Positions 35,931 to 47,911 are shown, counted from the stretch's first letter. The stretch: DNA of 64,000 bases from Larix kaempferi (GCA_027924585.1 BSBM01000877.1:1154501-1218500); one strand, 5' to 3'. Notes: generated by a model not told the origin, from the sequence alone. Numbers and translations are program-made.

Positions 35931-36342
35931 GGGTAGGGGGAGTATGAGAGAGAGAGAGAGATGGGGTATGGTTAGTGGTAGGGGGGACCATATTAGGATA
36001 GATAGAGAGAGATGGCGGTTATGTGTAGGGGCATTAAGAGAGAGAGAGGAGGAGGGTAGGGGTAGGGGGATGAGGAGTGGGGGGTTGGGGGTAGAGAGAG
36101 AGAGAGAGAGAGAGAGAAGTGGGTGGGGGTGATTAGTGGTGAGAGTAGGAGGGGGGTTATGGAATATAGAGATAGATCAGGGGTCTAATAGGTTTTGGGA
36201 GGAGGAGGGAAGATATAAATAAGGGGGGTATAGGGGGAGAGAGAGGGAGGGGGGGTAGGGGGAGAGAGAGATGGGTGGGAGGTTATGGGTAGGAGGGGAG
36301 ACAGATATGGGGGACATATTTAGGGGGAGGGGGGGGGGAGTG

Positions 36343-36375
<33 letters not shown>

Positions 36376-36795
36376 GGGGGGGGTGGTTAGTGGTGGGGGG
36401 AGGAGGAAAGAGTTAGAGAGAGAGAGAGATGGATAGATAGAGGGGGGTTAGATAAGAGGAGGTTAGGAAAAAATGGAGAGAGGGGTGGGGTTAGAGAGAG
36501 AGGGGGTTTTAGAGAGGTGGAGTGTTGGGACAAAGAGATAGAAAGGGGGGATGAGAGAGAGAGGGGGGGGGAGGTAGTGTGGGATGTATAGATTGGGAGA
36601 GTGAGATATATAATGGGTAGGGTGGGATGGATGGACAGGGAATTTGTGGGAGGGATATACAAGGAAATGGTGGGAGGGGGGAGAGGGGTAGGGTGTGAGA
36701 GATAGATAGTGACAGATGTAGAAGGGATAGATTGGGAAATGGTGGGAGGGAAAGAGAGGGGTAGGGTGTGAGAAATATATAAGGAGAGATGTAGA
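35930..36795 (+). repeat. Long G/A-rich (polypurine) tract
   Basis: About 865 bases, nearly all purine on the plus strand, mixing (GA)n runs (for example 36091-36117 and 36343-36374) with repeated GGGGG and TAGGGGG blocks. Both-strand open frames (35830-36132, 36387-36823) are compositional artefacts. The tract could form triplex or G-quadruplex structures. Confidence 0.9.
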
Positions 36796-38520
36796 GAAAG
36801 GCAGAACTGTAACACATGCACATTTTTATTTTATTAATGTGTGCACACTTTTTTTTGGAATAATAGCATGCACGTTTTAATAAAACGTGCGTGTTTTTAA
36901 TTTAAAAAAATGGTGGGATATACTTTTTCTATCTATGTTATGGATGAGTTTTTCACTTTGGTTTTATGTTCAAATTGTTGAATCTATAGGTTTGGCCTGC
37001 AAATAACAAAACTCATCCATTTTTTCATTTCCCTATTTTCCAACCTTGAATCTACATATGCTCTACATGTTTGTTTCTAATGAAATTGCATGCACTTTTA
37101 GAGCTCTATGTGTAGATTGCAAATATATATTCTTTTGAGGACAATATTGTTTTATACTTTTTATTAATATTTATTTAGTAATGTCAAATTGCTAAAAAAA
37201 TAAGTCTCTTATTTTCTTTGTAACTTTTGATTGGTTCATCTATTTTGAAAATGAAAAATAACCCACACAAGTACAAGCAGAGACCTACACACTAAAAAAT
37301 GTTCATTGATTATGTTAAGACCTCATAGCAGGTCCTAATGATCCACCCTCTCATTCTAGGGCTTCACTTATTTTCGTAATTTTAAATAAATATAAAATTA
37401 ACATTAAAAATTATGGAAAATTAATGCCACACAAGAATCACCTGTTATCTACAACTCTGAAAAAAAAAAAGAAAAAAAAAAAAAAAAAAAAAAAATCATT
37501 GTTTACATACCAAACCTAGGGCCTAACATGAACATATGCATTATGTTTTAGAAACACGTAGCATACCAATATTAGGAGAACACCATTTTCTTGGAGTAAT
37601 ACTAATTTTCTATAAATAAAAGTAACTTGATTGTCTACATTTCATCTTTTTACGTCGTCTTCTAAAATGTTGTGCAGGTACCTCTAATATTTATTTTTAG
37701 TGATCTAATTTATGTTTTTTCACGTTTCCATTCCAACTAAGATGCCATAATTGGGTAGCATTACCTTGCATCATCCCCTTCATTAGATTGAAATTACCTA
37801 TAACTTATTTTTATTAATTCCACGTTTATACCAATTAGATGCCTCTTATTCTCAGTGCTTTACCATTTCTCTATGCTTTCAACACACTTTCAAAATCCTT
37901 ATGTTTTCAATTTCCAAACATTTCTATAGAATGATGTCTTGCTAGAACAAGTTCACCATTTGTCTCATATAGTGTAACTATGATAAGGTTTAGATTTTGT
38001 TTGTTGCATTTGTGCTCAAATTTGAGAGCCTTCCTCATTTTCTTCCTTATTGGTCTAATGTCAATGTTTCACTTTGACATTGGTGATGAAAAAATTGTCT
38101 CCTCAAGCCCTTTAATTTTGAGGTCAATGCTAGTTTTATCATGACTAGAGTTAGACGATTGTTTTTTTGTTTCTTTGAAGTATTTCTCATGTTTTTGTAC
38201 CCTATTTTCAATTTCTTCTTGTTTATTCATTTGTTGAGTTGAACTCATGCTTTTGAAACTTATTATGATTTTCTTTCATCGTTCTTTCTATGTTTATGGT
38301 TGTGTTCATCTCTGAATCTAGATAGTCACAAGTACTACTAAGGTTAGTTGGCAAGGCCTTCCCTCAAGTTCTATTCCTTTATTGTTGTAAATTCTATCCA
38401 TGTTGATAAAACTTGATAACGAGAAAAAGGAAAAGAAAAAAATAGTAAGAAAAGGAAAAGAAAGCTAGAAAGGAATTGTGCCCTTATGCAGAGGGAGCCT
38501 TGAGAAGCTCAACAATTGGT
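36796..38520. other. Non-coding spacer with poly(A) run
   Basis: 36870-36895 holds a hairpin (CACGTTTTAATAAAACGTG) and 37456-37495 a nearly pure A run. No frame with motifs. The run might be a retroposed tail, but nothing upstream identifies a source. Confidence 0.5.
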
Positions 38521-38524
38521 GAAA

Positions 38525-39400
38525 TCTTAGTTAGATGAAGCCATGATCATCGGTGATAGATTTTCTCAATATCATATTGCAATAGATATTTCCACTTTGA
38601 TAGTTTCACAGTAGATAGGTAGCTTTGTTCTAATAGATAGATTTGTTATGGTTTAATATCTCATTGTTTCAATAGATATGTCATTAATGGATTGCAAAAT
38701 AGATTTGACTTTATTATCTAAGTATCAATAGATCTATTTCACATTGAAAAGATTTGACTTAATTAATATGAACAAGTCATAGACCTAGTATGAATAGATT
38801 GTTTTCATAAATAAGAAAATCCTATAAACTATTTTAGTTAAGTTGATCTAATTTCAATGAAATCTCCATAGTGTATGACCATATCCATTTTAGAACATGA
38901 GTGAAAAAACCTCTTCCAAATTAGTACAAATGTTTATTCTTTCAAATACATGATTTGTTAAGTTTAACACTTCTCTATAATATTCCACAAGCAATATACA
39001 CATGATAAAACAAACTCTTTTATAAACTACTCAAATTCAACCACAACCAATATACACATTCAAAAAACTATTTTATAAACTACTCAAATCCAACCCATCT
39101 CTCCTTGTGACAATGTCTATGCACTCAAGAGTTTAATAATTGAATAGAAAGACTACATTGTCTAGATATTCATTTCTTCTCTAGTAGATTATGAATTAAT
39201 TAAAAAAATCAAATGTTCATCATTAAATTACCTTTTATGTTCTTATCCAAATTAAAATGTAATAAAATTTAGAAAAACAATAAAATTAATATAGAGTCAA
39301 AGTCTGAAAGACTACATTGTCAAGAAATTCATTTCTTCTTTAGTAAACCATAAATTAATTTAAAAAATTCAATGTTCATCATTGAATTTCCTTTTATGTT
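38525..39400. repeat. Segmental duplication unit 2, upstream part
   Basis: Matches 55750-56400 closely (for example TTCCACTTTGATAGTTTCA, GTAGATAGGTAGCTTTGTTC, TCTCCATAGTGTATGACC). It lies 1-2 kb upstream of the CLE-like copy in both units. An internal duplication of TTTTATAAACTACTCAAA occurs near 39020-39080. Confidence 0.88.
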
Positions 39401-39842
39401 CATCCCATCATCATCATGACTAAAGAAAATCGTCACTCGACTCACTCCTGCTTTCTTGAAAAAACCTATGTTGGAAAGCACGCCAATACTCTAGAAACGG
39501 TTCCACTTTCAAGTTTTAAGTGGGTACATTTTTGAGTACATATTTCATAGTAAGAACTCACTATATTTAAGTTTATGAGTTTATAAAATAATTTGGATTC
39601 CTTGACGAGGGATGAGTGAAAATATCCTATTCAAAATTTTATACATATTTTATAGTAATATAATTTAAATAAAATTAATAACATGTCTTTTTTATTATTA
39701 TAAAATATTTAATTTTACCATTACAAGATTTTTGGATCATCAATACTTTTGATGTTTTTTAAACATCGTAGTAGGGAAGACATTGATATATTGATCTCCA
39801 AATAACTAAAAATAGGAATCAGAGGTCGGGAAATTGCAGCAG

Positions 39843-40193
39843 GAAAACATTACCATGAAAAAAAAGATCAAGATGCTGTTACATACTGGATTCTGCGTGA
39901 ACAAACTCTGGTCAAGGTATTTCCTTAACAAAATGAATAAATTAGTATTGTGTTGTTTCTCATTCTAATTTCTTAATTCGTCCCATCAAGCTAACTTATT
40001 ACTGAACTATCAGGATAAAGGTTATCAAGGACATGCTATTGTGGGCCAAACTGAAAGCAAAAATGGAGGATCAAGAATATTAGCATCAACAGAAAGAAAG
40101 ATGGAGCCTAAAATATTATACTCCAAACGACGGGTTCCTGGGGTTGCAGATATTCTTGGGGGACAAATGCTCCACATCAACGCAGTAAAATAA
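39843..40193 (+). pseudogene. CLE-like peptide gene copy A, exons 2-3 only
   Basis: Exon 2 (39843-39916) encodes a 25-residue spacer (HYHEKKDQDAVTYWILREQT). A GTATTT donor follows, and exon 3 (40014-40193) opens DKGYQGHAIVGQTESKNGG and ends in TAA. Splice signals and phase match copy B at 57503-57941. The peptide motif is damaged: KRRVPGVADILGG here against KREVPGGPDKPRS in copy B. No exon 1 with a signal peptide is visible in 39400-39840, where copy B's promoter and exon 1 would align. Just downstream (40194-40250) TATTCCAAA...CCTGGGGAAC...GCTCAACATCACCG repeats the end of exon 3, suggesting an ancestral tandem motif. Probably dead, unless an unseen upstream exon exists. Confidence 0.65.
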
Positions 40194-40407
40194 TCTATTC
40201 CAAATGACTGAATCCTGGGGAACTAGAAGCTCAACATCACCGCCACTGCAAAAATAAAATTAAGAAGAAATTATGTGGGTAATGATAGAATAAATCATCG
40301 TAACCATGGGGCTGCTTTGATTCTATTCAGGAAGTGGGAGGAATTCATTTCAGTATGGGAAATGATTTGATGATATTTTGATTCCTGGATTCAACTAGTT
40401 TGCTCTT

Positions 40408-41003
40408 TTCTACGTACTGTATATAGCATATAGCTATAACCATAAATAATACGTGCACAGTTTGCACTTTTCTTACCACGAGTGTTTTGTTTGCAAAGAA
40501 AATTATGCAGAATGCCAGTTTTAAAAATCCAAATTGACAGTGCCCCATAGTTTCTAACATTGAAAATGCTAGTTATAAAACAGCTTAATCCCTGTTTTTC
40601 ACATATATAGTTATTAAGGAAATCATTTATCCCATAATAAATTTATGAACGTCATAGTGTGCCATTCTTTCTAACTTTCATAAATTTAATTATTTGTTGT
40701 TAATTACCTTTGAATATTATATTCTGGCGACCTGCATGCGTATTTTGGCAATGAGGACTAAGAGACTCAAACCCTAAGGAAGGCGAGAGAAAAATATAGT
40801 AATGAAACAAAGAAACCTCGCAAATCAAACTTAATGAAATTTGGAAATTCAATTTTGTTTGAAGGGCAGAGATTAAACAGGCTCTGAAACCTTTATGAGG
40901 GAATGGAGGAGAGGGGACACACATAGCAAAGACTAACATACACAGAGACACATAGTTGCAGCTCTAAACCTGTTAAAGATAATTTTGATGGGTAGGTAGA
41001 TAT
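40408..41003. repeat. Segmental duplication unit 2, downstream part
   Basis: Co-linear with 1-491 and 58735-59316. It has no small LTR at the position (about 40890-40905, CTTTATGAGGGAATGG) where units 1 and 3 do, so it is an empty site. It ends at the 14.4-kb LTR insertion and continues at 55415. Confidence 0.88.
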
Positions 41004-41242
41004 TGATAAAGTTTGTATGGACACAAAACAAGAGCGAAAACACAAAGGGAATATTGATTGCCTTCTCATTATTAAACTCACATATATATAGTATCACATA
41101 ACACCAAAACCACTCGCTAATACTATGGGCCACTGAATATCATGGGACATCTAATGTCCTAGTCAACAACTAACTAACAACTTAGGACCATTGACTCACC
41201 TAACTAACCAACTTAGGACCATTGAGATTACAACTCTTAACA
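41004..41242 (-). repeat. 3' LTR of 14.4-kb element
   Basis: 239 bases, TGATAAAGTTTG...CTCTTAACA on the plus strand. Followed by CAGCCCCTTAATCT, the complement of the polypurine tract. Confidence 0.92.
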
Positions 41243-41256
41243 CAGCCCCTTAATCT
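41243..41256 (-). promoter_or_regulatory. Polypurine tract of 14.4-kb element
   Basis: Minus-strand AGATTAAGGGGCTG directly before TGTTAAGAG, the LTR start. Confidence 0.75.
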
Positions 41257-41451
41257 CAAGTGGGATGGTGTGGTTAGCATTATCAATGCCTAAGTGTTGT
41301 GCCTATTGGTCTATGTCTCAAATAGGCATACATTTCATTCAAATAAACTTAAACTTTCTTCCTTGATGTGTACTTGGACTGCTGGGTAACAATGTAAAGG
41401 TGGGTAACACTTTCGTGAGAAACTAGTGCAAAATCATCTTAGCGGAGGTTA

Positions 41452-41612
41452 TTCGACCGAATAATGTAGATGTTATTCGGCCGAATAACCACTAACATTT
41501 CTCCGTTCCATTTAACGGCTATCCTTAATATGTGTGCAAACCGTTGCCGGACGGAAAAAAAAATCGGGTGGTGGTTTATTCGGCCAAATAATTGGTCGGC
41601 CGAATACTGTTT
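41452..41612. repeat. Palindrome cluster TTATTCGGCCGAATAA, left
   Basis: GTTATTCGACCGAATAAT, GTTATTCGGCCGAATAAC, TTATTCGGCCAAATAA and GGTCGGCCGAATA lie within 160 bases, just upstream of a GCATAAAAGC TATA-like box (about 41616). The same palindromes recur at 48423-48545, and both places also have CGGACGGAAAAAAA. Confidence 0.85.
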
Positions 41613-41615
41613 CTG

Positions 41616-44600
41616 CATAAAAGCCCGGCCTCGACTGCCATTTGGCATTGTGCGTTGGAAATTCCTGGACCCCGCAAGCAGGCCCGTAGTTGTGTTTTTC
41701 CACCCTCCATCGTCAACGCTTGTGACGAGGACGCTGTTGATTCACCCCTATCGCTTCTTGTTCGTTTGTTGTTGATGCACCTCTTCCGTTACTTGCTCGT
41801 CTTCTGTTGCTGCCTGATCAGGTGCCTGCTTTATTGTTGTTTCTTGTCGCGGCTGTGGAAGCTGTTTTCGGGGGCGAGGGTACCGGGCGGATCTGTAAGC
41901 GACGAGGGTGCTCGGTGGATGTTGTGTTGGTCTACGGGGGTACTGCGGGGATCTGTGCTCGGCTCAACGATGTGGAGCCAACGGCTACCAGTGTAAGTAG
42001 TTATTTTCTGGTGATTTTGGTTTTAGAATTTGAAGTTTGATGTCTATACAGTATCTCTATCTGTAACGATTTGATGAAATGTGCTTTGTTGGCAGGATTG
42101 TTCGTTTTTTTTTTTCGGTGTTTTTATTGGTGTGTCGTTGGTGTTGTGGTTTTCACGTAGGATTGACAGTTAGTGAAGGTACGTTTTATTGTCGAGTTTT
42201 TTTGTTTTGATTTTGTTATTCTATTTTTATAGTTTTTAGGTGCTCATATAATTTGGTGTTGTGTGAAGGAAATATTTGTTGTTTGGAGAGTTCCTGGTCT
42301 GAACCGACGAGGCTTCGTGGATTGACAGTCTTTTCGCTAGCTGTTTGGGTTACAGGTATGCATCATTTCGCCAAATTAGATTGTTTAGTTTTTTTATTTT
42401 TAATTATCTGTTCATCATTTCAGTCTTTATTCCCTTAACATGAACTCTGTTCATGAACAGAGTTCATGTTCATGAACTCTGTTCATGAATAGAGTTCATG
42501 TTCATGAACTCTGTTCATGAATAGTGTTCGTGAACAGTGTTCATGAACTCTGTTCATGAACTCTGTTCGTGAACAGTGTTCGTGAACTCTGTTCACTATT
42601 CATGAACTCTATTCATGAACAGTGAACAGAGTTCATGTTCATGAACTCTGTTCATGATCATGAACAGAGTTCATGTTCATGAACTCTATTCATGATCATG
42701 AACAGAGTTCATGTTCATGAACAGTGTTCACATATGTTTCATCATATTAGCATCGTTTTGTGCCATATAATTGCAGTAGGGTATCATTTTTGCGCAGTAC
42801 TATCATCAAAATATGAAACTTTGTAAATACTTTCCATTATACTTGCATCGTGTTTGCATCAAAAGTGTATGTTTTTTTTCCATTGGCATGATAGTGTATC
42901 ATATTAGCATTATAGTGTGCATCATACTATCATCAAAATGTATAACTTTTAAATTGAATCATAAAATAGTCATGTAAATTTTATTGGTTGTGTTCTTGAA
43001 CAGAGTTAAAGAACTCTGTTCATGAACAGAGTTCATGAACAGAGTTTAAGAATTCTGTTCATGAACAGAGTTCTTGCACTCTGTTCTTGAACAGAGTTCC
43101 CTAATTATTTTTTTTTATGAATATTATGTAATGTTTATTTATTGAGATATAGATTAAAATCATAAGTGATCGGTGAAAAATTTGTAAGGTTACTATACTA
43201 TTACAATTAACTGCATTATACTTTTTATCTGATTATGAAATGATAATTAATGTTATCTTTATGGTGCAATAGTAGTACTCTTAGAGTGTTAGGGGAGGAA
43301 TTCACAAAAAAAATTAACTTATACAACTTTAGGCACCTCTACATTTGGTATGCAGTTCTTAATGAGATATGCCTTCAAGTCTGTAGAATTAACATGTACA
43401 ACTTTAGTCTGTAAATTTTTCTATCATAAATATGAAGTAGAAATCTTCTAATAATTGTATATATATATATTTTGTGAGATGTTTTTTAATTGAGATATAT
43501 AATTCAACCATATTTGAGGGATGAAAATTTTTTAAGGTTACTATAGTACTACAATTAACTGTGTTATAATTTATATTTGATAATGAAATGACTATTAAGT
43601 ATGTCTTTGCGTTGCAATAGTATTAATGGTAAGCAATTTTAGTTAATTAATTAGAGTTAGGAGAGGGACTTACAAAAAATCTTAGCTTGTACTACTTTAG
43701 ACACCCTTACATTTTGTTGTAGTTTTTTATAAGATATGGATTTATGCTTGTAGGATAAACATGTACAATTTCAATTTGTTAATGTTTGTGTAAATTTAGA
43801 AATCATATCAAATGGAAAGAGTGGAGTCTTCGAGGGGAAAGCGTAGGAGGTCATCACATTCATCAGGAATTGGTGTTCCAATTGGTAGTCCAAGGTTGTC
43901 GAATTCACCGCGGGGTTCGAGTTTATTGTGTGGGTCACAGTCATCTGATCACCAACGAGTTGATAGGGGTACAAATGATTCTCCTTTGTCATCTGTTGGA
44001 GAGCGTCGATCTCAACCTTCTGTTGGTATGAACATTAATGTTTGATTGAATGTATAATTTGTATTTTTGTGTGTTTTGAACTTTTGGACAAGGTTAACTC
44101 TTCACTATGGCTATATTTGAAGCAGAGCGAGGTTCAGAAGATGTCCGTAATTCGACAGAGCGAGACAAAGATCAAGATAGGATTGTAGATGATGGAATAG
44201 GTGTGGGTGCAGAGCAGGGTCCTGAAGATCCTCCTAGAGCGAGGATGACATATGTTCCACTGGCTGAGGGTTGTACACCCATATCAACTTATCCGTCTGA
44301 TTTACCTGATGAGATTCCATGGCAAGGTGTTGAGCAACAAACTATCCTTGAAAGTTGTAGATCCCACTATGACAGGCTGAACAATGATCTTTGTTCTTTA
44401 GATCTCCCTCCAGAAAGCCAACAAAGTCTAGAGATTGTTTTGGGGTCTTTGCACAAATTCATTGATGCATATGAGGAACTTGGACCAACTACGAATGGTT
44501 TTGTTCATTTGATGCACAGGCGAAGGGAACAAGTTATGGGTCCAGACAAGTGGGAGGTTGTGAAGGAGAGAGTTACCAGAGAACAAGCCAATTCAATGTT

Positions 44601-46060
44601 TAATTTCAAAGAAGGCCTTAAGCGAAAAATGTTGAAAGTGCAATATTTTAAGCATCCTCAAATTGCACATTTAATATATGATCGGTTTCTTGCAGCTTAT
44701 GGTCGATTGCCATGGAATGATGAGGTTCCTAATTATTTTGCTAGATTTTTCTATGCGGAGTTTTTTTTAGGTATGAAGCCAAACTATACTGATGTTCCTT
44801 CCGACTTTTATGGAGTTGGAAAGGGTCGAATATATAATCGAAAAGGTGCTCTCAGAGACCCTATGACTCTTCAACCTCCACCTGAGATACCTCGTCCACC
44901 TAGGCTTGTGGCTTTAAGATCAGAGATGGAGCCCACATCCCAACTAGGGACAGTTGCAAGGGAATCGGTAGGTGATGGTTTAGCGTCAGCTCTTGTTGGA
45001 GTAGAAGTGGGTTTGGATCGAGAGAGGGCTCGTGCTACTGTTCGTCAAAATTTTGTATACAAGACGAATGACAAGGTAGATGCATTGAGCATTAATGATC
45101 TCAGGGCTTATGCTAAGTCTTGTCGAGATATAGCATCGGATGTGTTATCCAATGACACATCGAGTATGGGAGAGGTTTGTTGATTATGCTATGACAATCT
45201 ATTTGATTTTTTATTATTCATTTTGAATTGAATTTTTTGCTACATAGTAATAAATATATTAAGCAAATGAATTTTGTTTGCAGTTTTCTAGAATGTTAAA
45301 TGCACATAATTTTCGAGTCTCTAATAGTCAAAATGAAGAGCAACCTATTCAAAATGAAGAGCGTTTTGGAGAGGTATTTTAATTATAATATTTATGATTT
45401 AACTTGATTTTTTTTGTTTGTTTGAATTTTAATAAATATCAATGTATCTTATTGTTAATTTGACTTATCTATGTAGGTTTCTTTAGATTCCAACTTTTTA
45501 GATAATTTACCATCTCTTGTGAGCTAATGATTTTAATTTTTTTGTTTTGGTTTTAAGTTAATTGCTTAATTTATTATATGTATTTAAGTTATGTTTTATT
45601 CATTAACAAAATTTAAATTTTGGGGGAGAGACCATTTAGAAATTGGGGATGAAGATGTGGGATCTTTAATGAATGCGGATATTGGCACTGAGGTAATTTT
45701 GTTGTTCTCTAGAAATAATCTTTGATATAAGTTTAATGTTTAAAATTTTTTGGATTTATTTGAAGATTGTTTGCATGCTTTAGGATTCATAAATTACATG
45801 TTGCAGCTTGGCTCTTTGAGATCCTTTGGAGCCAAAGGGAAGGCTCTAGTGGAAAAAAGTGGTGGACATGCATTCAAAGAATTTGATGTACGACTTTTTT
45901 AATAATTGAATTGTATTTAAGTATAAGTTTAATATTTTAATATCTTGAATTTAGTTTAAAATTGTTTAAATAATTTATGATCTAGATTTATAATTTGTTT
46001 TTCTGTGTATTGTAGGTTGAATTGAGTCCCAGGGAAGGTCCTAGTGAAAAATAGTGGAAA
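41616..46060 (+). CDS. Multi-exon gene of unknown function (transposon partner gene?)
   Basis: Likely transcript start just after the TATA-like GCATAAAAGC. A 5' leader with introns is followed by a coding exon from ATG 43813 (KRRRSSHSS, a basic nuclear-localisation-like start) to a donor at 44020. The main exon is an open frame whose first internal ATG is 44107; joining at TTGAAG/CAGAG (44125) keeps phase. It encodes about 350 residues ending near 45174 (GAG/GTTTGT). Small exons follow at about 45285-45374, 45479, 45625-45692, 45808-45890 and 46018-46054, most ending GAG/GT. The protein has an acidic N-terminus, a central block (KLFDAY-like HKFIDAYEELGP; HLIYDRFLAAYGRLPW; NYFARFFYAEFFLGM) and a charged tail. 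I do not recognise the family. It is convergent with the transposase-like gene. Confidence 0.55.
42436..42732. repeat. GTTCATGAAC palindrome array
   Basis: CATGAACTCTGTTCATGAAC and its complement are reiterated in both orientations over about 300 bases, with variants GTTCGTGAAC and ATTCATGAAC. It lies inside the leader intron of the plus-strand gene. Confidence 0.9.
43000..43102. repeat. Second GTTCATGAAC/AGAGTTC array
   Basis: A smaller copy of the 42436-42732 array with GAACAGAGTT words in alternating orientation. The 270 bases between the two arrays are AT-rich with recurring CATCATATTAGCAT-type words. Confidence 0.85.
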
Positions 46061-46099
46061 GATATTGGTCCAGATGGACAGTGGTTCAGACTTTATTGT

Positions 46100-47045
46100 T
46101 TTTGTTGATATATATATATTGTAGTTCAGACATGAAGGGTATTTATTTTTTGATTATACATACATGTAAATTGAACTAACATGTGCATTAACATTTTTTG
46201 GATTATATATGAGTACATGTTAATTATTTCTCGTTTGGTAAAATGTTTAAAATATGTTTTGAATGAATGTTTAAAATGTTTTGATAATGTTTATAATGTG
46301 TTTTGCATGAATGTTTAAAATGTATTGATAGGTGCAATCTAAAGTTAAGAAATGTTGAATGATGAGAATGAATGTTATAAAGTTAGGAAATGTTGAATGA
46401 TGAGAATGAATGTTATGGAAGAATGAATGTTGGGAAAGAATGAATGGGAGGTGTTAGGAATGTTTAAAATGTTAATCTAAGTTAGGAAATGTTCAATGTT
46501 GAGAATGAATGTTATGGTAAGAATCAATGTTGGGAAAAAATGAATGGGAGGTGTTATGGAAAAAGAAATGTTGGGAAAGAATAAATGGGAGGTGTTATGG
46601 AAGAAAGAATGTTTTCAATTTGTTATGTTGAGAATAAATGTTATTAAAATGTTGTTATGATGAAACATTGAAACATTTGATAGGTGCAATTTAAAGTTTG
46701 GAAATGTTGAATTTGTAAAAAAATTCCATTCTGTTATGTTAAGAAATGTTATGAAAAGAATGAATGTTGAGAAAGTGTTGAACCATAAGAATGAAGGTTT
46801 AAAATAAACTAAGAAATTGGATGTTAAAATGTAAAGAAATGAAATGATAGGAATTTTTGATAGAAAATGTACGAATTGTTTGATAAAAGTTTCAATTTTT
46901 TGGTAGTTTGATTCATATGTAACTTTTAAATTTTAATTAATGTTGTTGATATGTTTATTGTTTGATATGCATATGTAAATTTTAAAATTTAACTAATGTT
47001 TTTCATATGTTCATTGTTCAGGTACTTTGTAGTTCGTGAATTTCT
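46100..47045. repeat. Loose GAATGTT/AATGTTATG repeat region
   Basis: GAATGAATGTTGGGAAAGAATGAATGGGAGGTGTTA-type words recur from about 46230 to 46800, separated by AT-rich DNA. Non-coding space between the two convergent genes. Confidence 0.6.
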
Positions 47046-47052
47046 AAATGTT

Positions 47053-47285
47053 GAAATCATGGCAAATGGGGATAATGATTTTTTGTTTTTTAATCATAAG
47101 TGAGGATTTCCGGATTGTGAAGCTTATGCTAAGTTAGAGCAATGAATTTTAGACAACAATTCGATGAATTTTTATCGATTTGTTGTAAATAATCATTGCT
47201 CTAATTTAGCATAAGCTTCACAATCCAAGAATTCTTGTTTGTGATTAAAAATCAAATGATTGTTATCTTCATTTGCCATGATTTC
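47053..47285. repeat. Coding inverted repeat (hairpin, 93-base arms)
   Basis: Arms 47053-47145 and 47193-47285 are imperfect complements. A further inner stem (ACAACAATTCGA/TCGATTTGTTGT) leaves a loop of about 10 bases. Read outward-in, each arm begins ATGGCAAATG and encodes a similar short peptide (MANGDND... on plus, MANEDNNHLIFNHK on minus) ending DCEAYAKLEQ, with a stop only in the left arm's middle. A transcript would fold into a long hairpin suited to small-RNA production. Confidence 0.75.
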
Positions 47286-47502
47286 AGTTATGTGAACTTA
47301 CATGTGAGAGATATATTATTTTTGTGCAACAATCATATATTTAAAAGTTATATAGATTGACAACTTGTTTTAAAAAATTCATTCAGATCATATTTATGGT
47401 GAAGTATATTAAAGAAACATGTTCGATGGATTAAAAGAATACAAAATTTAATAGGTTTTTTTTGTGATTTTTCGTTGGCATCAATCAATCAAAAGTAAAA
47501 AT

Positions 47503-47593
47503 TCGGGGCGGAGTGGGGATAGCCACATCCGTTATCTCATCCCTTAGTGGTCTAATAGACATATGGGGACCCGAATAAAGTACTTTTGAATTT
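47503..47593. repeat. 90-base repeat shared with 61662-61755
   Basis: GGGGCGGAGTGGGGATAGCC, CGTTATCTCATCCCTTAG, TGGTCTAATAGACATATGG and GGGACCCGAATAAAGTACTT align with 61662-61755 at most positions in the same orientation. The flanks do not align. Contains a plus-strand AATAAA. Confidence 0.85.
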
Positions 47594-47911
47594 TCAAATT
47601 ATATTTGAATTCATTTTTAAGCATGTTAAAGTACAACCATTTAAGCTCTTATGTTAGTTGTCATTCAAGAAAATATTCATAAAAACTCCATGAAAAAATA
47701 TACTGTGCACAACAATTTTGATACATGGACAAAAAATATATTGCACACAACAATTGACATGGACAAAAATATAGATCAATTTATTTTTGACATGTAGTTA
47801 AAAACATCGCAATGGAATGCCATCTTCAACTATCCGTTCATGGTCACATATGGATAGTTTCCATTTTTTGGTTTTTAACTGTTTTTTTTATGGAACTTGT
47901 ACCAACTTTAT

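Noticed and set aside
36387-36823. Two overlapping Ser/Pro/Leu-rich minus frames of more than 100 codons
   Set aside because: Complement of the purine tract lacks stops by composition; both frames are artefacts.
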